Shown here piece by piece: positions 7,605 to 14,296 of a DNA stretch of 38,315 nt. The stretch lies in assembly GCA_036502005.1 (NCBI GenBank), contig DASXZH010000087.1:1-38315 (forward strand), given 5' to 3'. A program made the translations under genes and the position numbers. The DNA is from DASXZH01 sp036502005. Lineage in GTDB: Bacteria > Armatimonadota > Fimbriimonadia > Fimbriimonadales > Fimbriimonadaceae. Below the pieces are notes generated by a model. It was not told the DNA's origin. It ran no database searches and saw only the letters and a list, made by a program, of their open reading frames with translations. Every line of letters begins with the position of its first letter. The stretch's first letter is position 1.

Positions 7605-8159
7605 GTGGATGATCTCTTTAAAGCCGCAGCCGACCTACAAGATGGACTTGACCGCTTTGGATTACGCAACTGCATCATTGGCGGCCTTACCCTACAGGCA
7701 TGGGGCGAACTCCGATTAACTCGCGACGCCGATTTTTCTGTATTCACCGGCTTTGTCGATGAAGAACGAAAAGTCAATCAGATACTCACTCTTGTAACAC
7801 CGCGACATTCAAACGCGATGGGGTTTGCCCTCACAAACAGGGTCATTCTGGGGCTAGCTAGCACCGTCCCTGTGGATATTGGGCTTGCCGCCTTTGATTA
7901 CGAAGCCAACATGATTGACCGAAGCGTCGATTTCGATTTTGGAATTGGAAGAACTTTGCGTATTTGCTCCGCCAACGATCTTGTGATCATGAAGATGTTT
8001 GCGGGTAGGGATCAAGATTACGCTGACATCGTTGGCGTCCTGAAGGTAAGTAAGGATTTGCTTGATTGGAACATCATCGAGGCAGAGCTTTCTCCGCTTC
8101 TGGAAGCAATTGATTCACAAGATCGACTCGACTGGCTATTCCAACAGCGGGAGAAATAA
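7605..8159 (+). CDS. MNT/AbiEii-like nucleotidyltransferase
   Basis: The 184-residue protein carries the nucleotidyltransferase signature: a Gly-Gly turn in IIGGLTLQAWG (residues 24-34) followed by LTRDADFSV with metal-binding Asp41 and Asp43. A later KMFAGRDQDYADI segment (about 125-137) matches the conserved C-terminal part of AbiEii-type and related proteins. Such enzymes transfer a nucleotide to tRNA or protein; several are toxins of type IV or MNT/HEPN systems. The start is GTG 7605, abutting the stop of the 76-residue gene. Substrate unknown. A housekeeping role cannot be excluded. Confidence 0.7.
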   Translation: MDDLFKAAADLQDGLDRFGLRNCIIGGLTLQAWGELRLTRDADFSVFTGFVDEERKVNQILTLVTPRHSNAMGFALTNRVILGLASTVPVDIGLAAFDYEANMIDRSVDFDFGIGRTLRICSANDLVIMKMFAGRDQDYADIVGVLKVSKDLLDWNIIEAELSPLLEAIDSQDRLDWLFQQREK

Positions 8160-8160
8160 A

Positions 8161-8193
8161 CCTGCGGCCGACTTTTTCGCAGCCGTCCGCAGG
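8161..8193. terminator. Bidirectional hairpin between convergent genes
   Basis: CCTGCGG (8161-8167) pairs with CCGCAGG (8187-8193), with further GC pairing inside and T-rich sequence in the loop. It fills the 45-bp gap between the nucleotidyltransferase stop and the end of the minus-strand DUF899 gene. The U-tract is short. Confidence 0.45.
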
Positions 8194-8204
8194 CTTTGCT
8201 AGGA

Positions 8205-8921
8205 TCAGTCTTTGTACTTATCCTGGAAGGTCATCCAGCTCATGCCGCCTTCCGGCTCGTTTCGTCCCTTTGGCGTAAGATCCAGATAGTTGTATGCTCC
8301 GATCAGCATGTCAAGGCCCCGTTCGTAAGTGGAGTAGGTGCGATAGATGTTGCCATCCTCGCCCTTTGTGAACACCGTTAGACCCGGCTGCTCGTCGCCA
8401 CTTAACTTCTGGTTTGTGAAGTTGTAAAACACAGGCCCCTTTTCAAGATCATCCTTGTGGAACGAGACCGCATAGTCATAGTTGAAGCTGTTCTTGCTGG
8501 AAGAGACCCAATCGAAAGTCCAACCCATACGCTTCTTAAATTCCTCAAAATCAGCTAGGGGCGCACGCGAAACGGCAGCAAAAGCCACATCGTGATGCTC
8601 AAAATGCTGTCGCGCGGAATCGACATGGTCGCTGATAAAAGAGCAGCCCGCGCAGCCCTCTTCCCAGCCTGGGCCGTACATCATGTGATAGACAACAAGT
8701 TGGCTCTTGCCATCGAAAAGGTCGGAGAGGCTGATGGGTCCATCAGGCCCCTCGAACTCGTAGTTTTGGTCCACCTTTACCCACGGCAGTTCGCGGCGCG
8801 CAGCGCTTATAGCATCTCGCTCTTTGGTGAACGCTTTCTCTTTCTTTAGAAACTCGGTGCTAGCTTCGATCCACTCCTGTTCGGATACGACCTTGTTTTT
8901 GATCATTGTTGCGGTTGTCAT
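8205..8921 (-). CDS. DUF899 family thioredoxin-fold protein
   Basis: A 238-residue member of the DUF899 family, which has a thioredoxin-like fold. Visible hallmarks are the N-terminal EWIEASTEFLKKEKAFTKERD helix start, the ELPWVKVDQNYEF strand, YHMMYGPGWEEGC followed by CAGC (the CxxC redox pair) near residues 92-95, and a terminal GMSWMTFQDKY. A strong ribosome-binding site (AAGGAG) precedes ATG 8921. It is the last gene of a three-gene minus-strand operon with the Cys-rich miniprotein and the AraC-DUF899 fusion. The family's reaction is not established; a peroxide or disulfide redox role is likely from the CxxC and fold. Confidence 0.85.
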   Translation of the reverse strand: MTTATMIKNKVVSEQEWIEASTEFLKKEKAFTKERDAISAARRELPWVKVDQNYEFEGPDGPISLSDLFDGKSQLVVYHMMYGPGWEEGCAGCSFISDHVDSARQHFEHHDVAFAAVSRAPLADFEEFKKRMGWTFDWVSSSKNSFNYDYAVSFHKDDLEKGPVFYNFTNQKLSGDEQPGLTVFTKGEDGNIYRTYSTYERGLDMLIGAYNYLDLTPKGRNEPEGGMSWMTFQDKYKD

Positions 8922-8943
8922 TTTCTTTTTCTCCTTCTAGAAT

Positions 8944-9147
8944 TCATTTGCTGCATCGGCAGCAGCATTTTGCCCCTCCAGGGCAGTGAGCGCATGTACA
9001 AACTTTGTGAGTGGCGCCCGTGCCTACCGAGCGGGCAAGAGTCGGGGCTAAGCTGGCTGCGCAGGCAAGCCAAAAGGCCGTTAGCACGATCAGTAAAAAC
9101 CTAACTGAAAGCCGGGCGGGTTGGCGCAGAGTAATGGCGTGGTTCAT
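8944..9147 (-). CDS. Cys-rich single-pass membrane miniprotein
   Basis: The 67-residue product has one hydrophobic helix (residues 15-32) and a C-terminal tail with seven cysteines (C50, C52, C55, C61, C62, C63, C65) within 16 residues. Its ATG 9147 overlaps the TGA of the AraC-DUF899 gene as ATGA, indicating translational coupling. A longer in-frame start at 9231 lies inside that gene and is unlikely. The next gene, DUF899, begins 22 nt downstream. The Cys cluster suggests metal or thiol chemistry at the membrane, with two CxxC redox proteins as operon partners. I know no family. Tail location (periplasm or cytoplasm) is undetermined. Confidence 0.65.
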   Translation of the reverse strand: MNHAITLRQPARLSVRFLLIVLTAFWLACAASLAPTLARSVGTGATHKVCTCAHCPGGAKCCCRCSK

Positions 9148-10334
9148 GATTGGTTCTCGTTGTAAAAGTACTTGGGCTGCCAGCCGTTGGTGCCCCGATC
9201 GAGCATGTCGAATAGCGGCCACACGGCGCAAAAATCGTCGTTGGGGCTAAAGTGAGTTTTGGCTACTCTGTATATCCTCCCATCCTTTTCCTTGTGGAAA
9301 GTGGAAACGCCTGGCCATGGACCTGGGTAAACCCCGCTATCGGCCCAGAAGCCCATATCCCTAATAAAGCTGTTATCGTGGGCGGAGACCATTCTAAAAT
9401 TCCAATTACGCTTTTCCGCAAACCGTTTTTGCACTTCTGGCTTATCCGGTGAACAAACGACGAAGGCCGCCCGGTTTTCCAAGTGCGGTAGGAGGCCCAC
9501 GAAACCGTCGGCCCACATAGTACAGTGAGCGCAGCCGGCACCCATGTTGTGAACCAAGATGAGATCTTCTTTATCGCCAAAGAGCTCGGATAACGTTATC
9601 TCGCTGCCATCGAAGAGCTTAAAGACGTACTCCTCGATCGGCTCCTTTGGCCTCCGCTTGCGGGCCTCGGCCAGGCGCTGCTTGGCGAGGTCCACCTCGT
9701 TTTGTAGTGCGTCGATTTCTTTATCGACTTCGGTCATCGTATCGTTCATAAATTCCTCCATTTCTTTGTCATAGGTTCCGTGCAGATGCGGCGGATAAAT
9801 TAGGGTCGCGAATCCGGTTACCACGTGAAGAAACTCTTCCCAACGGTGTTCGAACTCGGCGGGATAAGTTCGGTGAGCCGCACACAGTAAATCGGTGTTG
9901 AGAGCTTCGGGGTGGGCTATTCTGCGCATCATCGAAAAGCCTTCTGGCGTGTAATGAACACCGCAAACAGCCGGCAACTGGTGGGCGGCGTGAGCCTGTC
10001 TGAACAAACGCGGGCCAAGCCCGAAATAAGTTTGAAAGATGCGGGTGAAGGCCTCTTGAGCGTTGTAGCCCGCATCAAGGGCGATGCTTCCAATAGTGTT
10101 GCGGCTCGTTTTTAGCTGGAAGGCGGCGCGCTCCAGCCGCAACCTTCGCACGTGATCCATCACGGATTCGCCAACCACGGCCCTGAAAATCCTATGGAAG
10201 TGGTGCTCCGAAAAGCAGGCGACTTGAGCCAACTGACGAGGAGTTAACTCGTCATCTAAATGTTCTTGAACATAGGCGAGCACGTCAGAGATCGCGGCTA
10301 CATATTCTTCTTCCGTGCGGCTCATTGCCTCCAT
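9144..10334 (-). CDS. AraC-type regulator fused to a DUF899 thioredoxin-fold domain
   Basis: A 396-residue fusion. Residues 14-115 are an AraC/XylS double HTH (TPRQLAQVACFSEHHFHRIF; IGSIALDAGYNAQEAFTRIF). Residues 120-190 form a linker of unclear origin. Residues 232-380 are a DUF899 domain with VHNMGAGCAHCTMWADGF (CxxC at C268/C271). A complete second start exists at Met196 (ATG 9747-9749) with a near-perfect GGAGGA 4 nt upstream, so a free DUF899 protein may also be made from the same mRNA. A TATCAT box lies 7 nt before ATG 10334. It heads the redox operon and could be a regulator whose activity depends on its own redox domain. This is inferred from domain order only. Confidence 0.85.
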   Translation of the reverse strand: MEAMSRTEEEYVAAISDVLAYVQEHLDDELTPRQLAQVACFSEHHFHRIFRAVVGESVMDHVRRLRLERAAFQLKTSRNTIGSIALDAGYNAQEAFTRIFQTYFGLGPRLFRQAHAAHQLPAVCGVHYTPEGFSMMRRIAHPEALNTDLLCAAHRTYPAEFEHRWEEFLHVVTGFATLIYPPHLHGTYDKEMEEFMNDTMTEVDKEIDALQNEVDLAKQRLAEARKRRPKEPIEEYVFKLFDGSEITLSELFGDKEDLILVHNMGAGCAHCTMWADGFVGLLPHLENRAAFVVCSPDKPEVQKRFAEKRNWNFRMVSAHDNSFIRDMGFWADSGVYPGPWPGVSTFHKEKDGRIYRVAKTHFSPNDDFCAVWPLFDMLDRGTNGWQPKYFYNENQS

Positions 10335-10398
10335 ATCGTTTATGATACGGCGGTTTCGACCGATAACTTTTGATCGTCCCTGCTATTGTGTTTTTAGG

Positions 10399-11721
10399 CT
10401 ATCTGCCATGGGGCCAGGCGCTGGAAAGCTCGTAGCATTCCGTCTTGCCGTGCCAATCATTGCCCTCGGTTAGGCGAACGCCTTTAAAATCGCCCTCTTT
10501 GGGAAGGTGGAAGAGTGGCATCCAAACCCTGCCGCCTTGCGCGTATATTTCGACCGTCGTTACATCGGCAAGGATTCTCAGTTGAAGTTTGCCGTCGATT
10601 GGATCAAGGGTGGCGTCTTTGCCGAGCGCAGTTAGCTTATGGGTCGCCGCATCGAAATGGATAGCGACGCCATTCGCTTTTATCTCCAATGTTCCGCTAG
10701 TAGGAATCGTCCATTCGCCGCTGAAGTCAAAAAGACCGGAAGGCACACTCGCTTCGCCGTCGGTAAACCCAACGAACCAACCGCGCAGTTTCTTAATGTT
10801 CCTTATCGGCTCCAAGGTGAGCTCCGGGCCATCCTTAGATTCAATAAGTTTTAGCTGAGTCGGGAAGGCCATTTGTTGATTCCAACTGCAGCCTGGAAAA
10901 TCCGAGCCTTGCATCCAGGAGATTTGAATCTGTTCGCCGTGAGGGGCATTGAAATAGGTCTGAGCGGCGTAGCCGGTATTGCCCCAATTTGTTGGTTTGG
11001 CTGGTGTTTCCGCGTGGAACGCGGTGCCATCGAATGAACCGACCATATAGCGCCCATTTGCCCCAGTGAAAACCCATTTGTGGGAGCCCGCGTAGGGCAT
11101 GGGGAAGAAATCCGGACACTCATCGGTGCCGGGGAATTTCACATCCTCTAGTCTGGACCAGTTTTTAAGATCGCCCGATTTGAACAACGTGTAGGTTCCG
11201 CCCGTGAGGTAGAGCGCAAGAAGCCACTCTTTGTGATCCTCATCCCAAACGACCTTCGGGTCTCTATTCTCGCCCGCCACGTGCGGGATAATGGGGTTTC
11301 CCGCGTATTTGGTGAAATGGATCCCATCGTTTGAGTAAGCCAAGCACTGGGTAAACGGCTTGCCCTTTGAGGCATCGTTCGTGCCGCCGGCGGCCGTGTA
11401 AAAGCAAACAATGGCGTCCTTGCCGAAGCCTGCGACGTTGTTCGAATCGATGACGGCGGAGCCGGAAAAAATCGTGCCGAGGTTATCTGGTTCAATCGCG
11501 TTTGGCAGGTCCTTCCAATGGATCAGGTCCTCGCTTATTGCGTGTCCCCACGTCATATTGCCCCATGCGGTTCCGAAAGGATTGTGCTGATAAAAAAGGT
11601 GATATTGGCCCTTAAAGAAGACCAGCCCGTTGGGGTCGTTTAACCAGCCCGTTGGGGCCGTGAAATGGTATTGGGGACGGAGGGTTTCGGCTTGGATCGT
11701 TGGGACCGAGGGGATTAGCAT
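10399..11721 (-). CDS. Glycoside hydrolase family 32 (fructosidase/levanase-like)
   Basis: The 440-residue protein has all GH32 landmarks: WLNDPNG with nucleophile Asp29 (residues 26-32), RDP (153-155), and ECPDFF with acid/base Glu201. The five-bladed propeller is followed by a C-terminal beta-sandwich with a conserved VEIYAQGG segment near residue 396. It cleaves terminal fructosyl bonds in sucrose, inulin or levan; which one cannot be told. There is no signal peptide, so it should act in the cytoplasm and depend on sugar uptake encoded elsewhere. It stands alone, with no transporter or fructokinase beside it. The start at 11721 has TAGCCT 6 nt upstream. Confidence 0.92.
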   Translation of the reverse strand: MLIPSVPTIQAETLRPQYHFTAPTGWLNDPNGLVFFKGQYHLFYQHNPFGTAWGNMTWGHAISEDLIHWKDLPNAIEPDNLGTIFSGSAVIDSNNVAGFGKDAIVCFYTAAGGTNDASKGKPFTQCLAYSNDGIHFTKYAGNPIIPHVAGENRDPKVVWDEDHKEWLLALYLTGGTYTLFKSGDLKNWSRLEDVKFPGTDECPDFFPMPYAGSHKWVFTGANGRYMVGSFDGTAFHAETPAKPTNWGNTGYAAQTYFNAPHGEQIQISWMQGSDFPGCSWNQQMAFPTQLKLIESKDGPELTLEPIRNIKKLRGWFVGFTDGEASVPSGLFDFSGEWTIPTSGTLEIKANGVAIHFDAATHKLTALGKDATLDPIDGKLQLRILADVTTVEIYAQGGRVWMPLFHLPKEGDFKGVRLTEGNDWHGKTECYELSSAWPHGR

Positions 11722-11727
11722 TGCAAC

Positions 11728-11733
11728 AGGCTA
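11728..11733 (-). promoter_or_regulatory. TANNNT box 6 nt before the GH32 start
   Basis: TAGCCT, then GTTGCA, then ATG 11721 on the minus strand. A weak match, listed because its position fits the leaderless pattern of other genes here. Confidence 0.3.
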
Positions 11734-11748
11734 CCATTCGAGTCTTAC

Positions 11749-11916
11749 TTTAGAGTGCGCGAACCTGTTCGCGCTTTAGAATGAGCGACCCCTCGTTGAT
11801 AACCTCGTGCCCCGTCACGGATCGGGACTATCTAAGCTCGAGATTGATCCCAAAGTCGACTTAATAACGGCGACGGGTCGCCTGATCAAAGCGCGAACAG
11901 GTTCGCGCACTCTAAA
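11749..11916. repeat. 168-bp palindromic MITE-like element
   Basis: Perfect 29-bp terminal inverted repeats (11749-11777 and 11888-11916) enclose 110 bp. Each repeat is itself nearly palindromic around GCGCGAAC-CT-GTTCGCGC. Internal flanks also pair imperfectly (CGACCC.TCG), so the whole element could fold as one long hairpin. It encodes nothing. It sits between the GH32 start and the DUF1801 end, both on the minus strand. TTCGAGTCT (11737) and TTCGGGTCT (11917) resemble a target duplication but differ at one base and the left one is offset. Confidence 0.75.
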
Positions 11917-11927
11917 TTCGGGTCTGA

Positions 11928-12371
11928 TCAAGATTTCGGCCTTCTTTTCGCGCCCTCGTAAATCTTGACGATGACCTCTGGGACGACTTCATCAGCATGT
12001 CGGGTCGCGGTAGCCGAGGCCTGCTGGATCAAACCAATAACATAGGGATCGTTCAGGTCTTCGGAAGACTTCAGCCTTATGTGGCGAACCTGCTTCCCGC
12101 CACCTTTCAGACGCCCTTCTGGATCGTTCAAGCCCGCACCGTAGCCGAAGATGAGGGTCGCGTGATCCGAATAGGCCGCGGTGTTCACAAACACGCCCTT
12201 TGCGTTTGGGAGGTAGGAAAAACCGTCGCAAACGGCAGCGGTAGCGTCGAACTGAAGTTCAATGATCGGTGAAAGCATTTTAAGCAAGATGCTCCTGCAT
12301 TCCAGCATGATTTCCACCACATGATCCGGATAGGGAGCAAGAAAATTTATCAGTTCGCCGGCATCATGCAT
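11928..12371 (-). CDS. DUF1801 domain protein
   Basis: The 147-residue protein matches the DUF1801 (YdhG-like) family: an N-terminal helical segment (LINFLAPYPDHVVEIMLECRSILLKM), a central GFSYLPNAKGVFVNTAAYSDHATLIFGYG core, and a basic tail. Family members are small soluble alpha/beta proteins of unknown biochemical role. The start ATG 12371 follows a TAAAAT box by 6 nt, so the message is probably leaderless. It is transcribed away from the SDR gene to its right, sharing a 73-bp divergent gap. Confidence 0.75.
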   Translation of the reverse strand: MHDAGELINFLAPYPDHVVEIMLECRSILLKMLSPIIELQFDATAAVCDGFSYLPNAKGVFVNTAAYSDHATLIFGYGAGLNDPEGRLKGGGKQVRHIRLKSSEDLNDPYVIGLIQQASATATRHADEVVPEVIVKIYEGAKRRPKS

Positions 12372-12377
12372 GGCCGT

Positions 12378-12383
12378 ATTTTA
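12378..12383 (-). promoter_or_regulatory. -10 box 6 nt before the DUF1801 start (leaderless pattern)
   Basis: TAAAAT, spacer ACGGCC, then ATG 12371 on the minus strand. No Shine-Dalgarno sequence is present. Confidence 0.5.
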
Positions 12384-12444
12384 CGCGGATTGCGCTTGAA
12401 CAAAAAAGCGTGGCCGCACGTAGATGTTGATTCAGGGAGAGACA

Positions 12445-13050
12445 ATGAAAGTTATTGTAATCGGAGCGCGCGGGCTCATTGGGGGCCATGTGGCATCGGC
12501 TCTTGCCGAGAAGCACGAGATCATTCGTGTTTCGCGAAAGGAAGGCGATTTCAAAGCGGATATCACGGACAAGGCCTCGCTAGAGAAGCTTTTTAACGAC
12601 GCTGGCTCCTATGATGCCGTTGTTTGCTGCTCAGGCGGAGGCGCGTTTAAGCCTCTACAGGAACTAACAGATGAGGATTTTGAGTTCAGCTTGCACAGCA
12701 AACTGATGGGACAAGTAAATGTGGCACGAACGGGGCTGGCGCATTTAACGAATGGCGGATCAATCACTCTTACTAGCGGCGTTCTCGCCGTGGAACCAGC
12801 TCAGAGTTGCGCCGCCATTAGCCTAATCAATGCCGGAGTCGAGGGCTTTGTGCGATCGGCAGCTTTAGATATCGCGCCTAACTTCCGGCTGAATGTTGTT
12901 AGCCCACCTTGGATTAGCGAGACCTTGCAAGCCATGGGAAAGGATCTAAGCCAGGGAATGCCTGCCGCAAAATGCGCCCTGGCTTACGTGGAATGCGTGC
13001 AGAACACGGCACTAACCGGGAACGTGGTCGATGCTCGCAGTTGGGCCTAA
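12445..13050 (+). CDS. Short-chain dehydrogenase-like protein lacking the YxxxK pair
   Basis: The 201-residue protein begins with a Rossmann nucleotide-binding motif (VIVIGARGLIGGHVA, GxxGxxG). It keeps a catalytic-like Ser in TLTSGVLA (about residue 112). Where classical SDRs have YxxxK it reads SCAAISLINAGVEGF, so the catalytic Tyr and Lys are absent. The C-terminal NVVSPPWISET resembles the SDR substrate loop. ATG 12445 is preceded by a good GGGAGAG site at the right distance; a TTG 21 nt earlier is less likely. Either a non-catalytic NAD(P)-binding protein or an SDR with a variant mechanism. No operon partner. Confidence 0.8.
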   Translation: MKVIVIGARGLIGGHVASALAEKHEIIRVSRKEGDFKADITDKASLEKLFNDAGSYDAVVCCSGGGAFKPLQELTDEDFEFSLHSKLMGQVNVARTGLAHLTNGGSITLTSGVLAVEPAQSCAAISLINAGVEGFVRSAALDIAPNFRLNVVSPPWISETLQAMGKDLSQGMPAAKCALAYVECVQNTALTGNVVDARSWA

Positions 13051-13069
13051 TTTGGGCGTAATGTAAAAT
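13041..13069 (+). promoter_or_regulatory. Promoter with TTGGGC and TAAAAT, leaderless pattern
   Basis: TTGGGC (13041-13046), 17-nt spacer, TAAAAT (13064-13069), then 6 nt to ATG 13076. It is the best-formed of the leaderless-type promoters in this window. Confidence 0.55.
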
Positions 13070-13075
13070 CAGCTT

Positions 13076-13894
13076 ATGAGGGTTAAAGTTCTCGCTCTTC
13101 TAGCTGTGACCGCAGCGTCCGTTTGTGTGCTCGGCCAATCTGGAAAGCCTGATATCGAGCAACGGTTGAACAAGGACCTTAAGCTGACCGAATCCCAGAA
13201 GTCTGATATCGACCCCATCATTGAGCGGCATGAGCAGGACATCGCGGCTATTAAGCAAGATCCAGTGCTAACCAAAAACGGCAAGCATGATCGGATTCGG
13301 GAGAACCTGGAAGCTATGGGTCAGGAGATCGAGCCCTTTTTAAAGAAGGATCAGATCTCGCAGTTCCGGGAGGACCTAAACGAAATGGAGGGCCGCAAAG
13401 GCGGCTTTTTGGGGCTGGGAATCCACCCTGTCGTGAACGCCTCTTACGATCAGATCTTCCCTTCAAGTTCTGCCACAAGGGCTATCTTTGGTAACTCGCC
13501 GTACTCCTATGGGTTCGGCGTAGGGTTGGCCTCAAAGGATACTAAGCGGTTAAGAATGGGTTTCGATTTTGACTTCTATGCGCTTAGCCAATCGCAGGCG
13601 GATTTCTATGTCCTTTCGCCGCAGGCTTTTGCCGAGTACCGGGTTCCGCTTGCACGCGATTTTCGCGCCTTTGGGCGTATCGCTGGCGGGCCGGCTTATA
13701 TGGATTACCGGCTAAACACGCCCATTGGCTTGCACTACGCGGCCAAAAGAATAGGAGCCGACGCTGAAGCCGAAGTTGGCTTGCGCTTTGGCCCCGCCCA
13801 GGTTGGGCTAACCTACCGCGCGGTTACGCAGACCTCGCCGATTAACTTTAGCGGGTTTGAGTTGTCGGCTTCGGTGATTGTTCTTCGGTTCTAG
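13076..13894 (+). CDS. Predicted outer-membrane beta-barrel protein with Spy-like N-terminus
   Basis: The 272-residue product has a signal peptide (MRVKVLALLAVTAASVCVLGQ). Residues 25-110 are charged helices with an LTESQKSDIDPIIERH motif reminiscent of LTxxQ repeats in CpxP/Spy-type periplasmic proteins. Residues 115-272 consist of alternating amphipathic strands typical of a barrel (SYGFGVGLASKD, RMGFDFDFYAL, ADAEAEVGLRF, VGLTYRAV) and end in Phe, the usual signal for outer-membrane insertion. The likely location is the outer membrane with a periplasmic helical part. Specific function unknown. The start sits 6 nt after a TAAAAT box. Confidence 0.7.
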   Translation: MRVKVLALLAVTAASVCVLGQSGKPDIEQRLNKDLKLTESQKSDIDPIIERHEQDIAAIKQDPVLTKNGKHDRIRENLEAMGQEIEPFLKKDQISQFREDLNEMEGRKGGFLGLGIHPVVNASYDQIFPSSSATRAIFGNSPYSYGFGVGLASKDTKRLRMGFDFDFYALSQSQADFYVLSPQAFAEYRVPLARDFRAFGRIAGGPAYMDYRLNTPIGLHYAAKRIGADAEAEVGLRFGPAQVGLTYRAVTQTSPINFSGFELSASVIVLRF

Positions 13895-13904
13895 GGTTCG
13901 GCGG

Positions 13905-13910
13905 TATAAT
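13905..13910 (+). promoter_or_regulatory. -10 box of tRNA-Ala
   Basis: A consensus TATAAT begins 11 nt after the preceding stop codon and ends 15 nt before the tRNA. No convincing -35 is seen. Confidence 0.45.
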
Positions 13911-13925
13911 CCGTTTCGCTCCTAT

Positions 13926-14001
13926 GGGGATGTAGCTCAGTTGGGAGAGCGCTGCAATCGCACTGCAGAGGTCGTGAGTTCGAGCCTCATCATCTCCACC
14001 A
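13926..14001 (+). tRNA. tRNA-Ala(CGC)
   Basis: 76 nt including encoded CCA. The acceptor GGGGATG pairs with CATCTCC (one G-T), the D arm is GCTC…GAGC, and the anticodon stem CTGCA/TGCAG encloses ATCGCAC, giving anticodon CGC. The T arm GTGAG/CTCAT encloses TTCGAGC with one mismatch-like closing pair. Confidence 0.93.
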
Positions 14002-14010
14002 ATAACCCGT

Positions 14011-14295
14011 TCAACCTACGCGCCTCGCGTCGTCGGCAGGTGGCGCCCCTCCCCAAATAACCATGTCCGGATCAAGATCTAGTCCGTTCGGCCACGATAG
14101 AGTTCCAGCCTCCACTCCAACTGCTTCGAATAGCTTGCGATCATCAAGAATTGGGCCAAATAGCGGTCTAAGCAGGGGTGAGAGGTTGCGCGCGACGACG
14201 TTGCCATCGGTAAGGGTTAGCCTTACGGTAGGTCCATCTGATGGAGCCCCTTCGCAATCCGAACCATGCCATATTGTAACGGATTGACGCTTCAA
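14011..14295 (-). CDS. DUF2442 family protein
   Basis: The 94-residue protein has the DUF2442 pattern: VRLTLTDGNVVARNLSPLL (strand-turn-strand then helix), followed by GPILDDRKLFEAVGVEAGTL and the signature WPNGLDLDPDMV. DUF2442 proteins are small and often lie in toxin-antitoxin-like pairs with DUF4160, which is not seen here. The start is probably TTG 14295, one base after the TGA of the upstream sulfotransferase gene, so the two are co-transcribed and likely coupled. Function unknown. Confidence 0.75.
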   Translation of the reverse strand: MKRQSVTIWHGSDCEGAPSDGPTVRLTLTDGNVVARNLSPLLRPLFGPILDDRKLFEAVGVEAGTLSWPNGLDLDPDMVIWGGAPPADDARRVG

Positions 14296-14296
14296 A

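Noticed and set aside
9148..9231. Longer start for the Cys-rich miniprotein
   Set aside because: It overlaps the DUF899 coding end and adds no signal-like sequence; the ATGA-overlap start is better.
11737..11925. Target-site duplication around the MITE-like element
   Set aside because: TTCGAGTCT and TTCGGGTCT differ by one base and the left copy is separated from the repeat by 3 nt, so it is not convincing.
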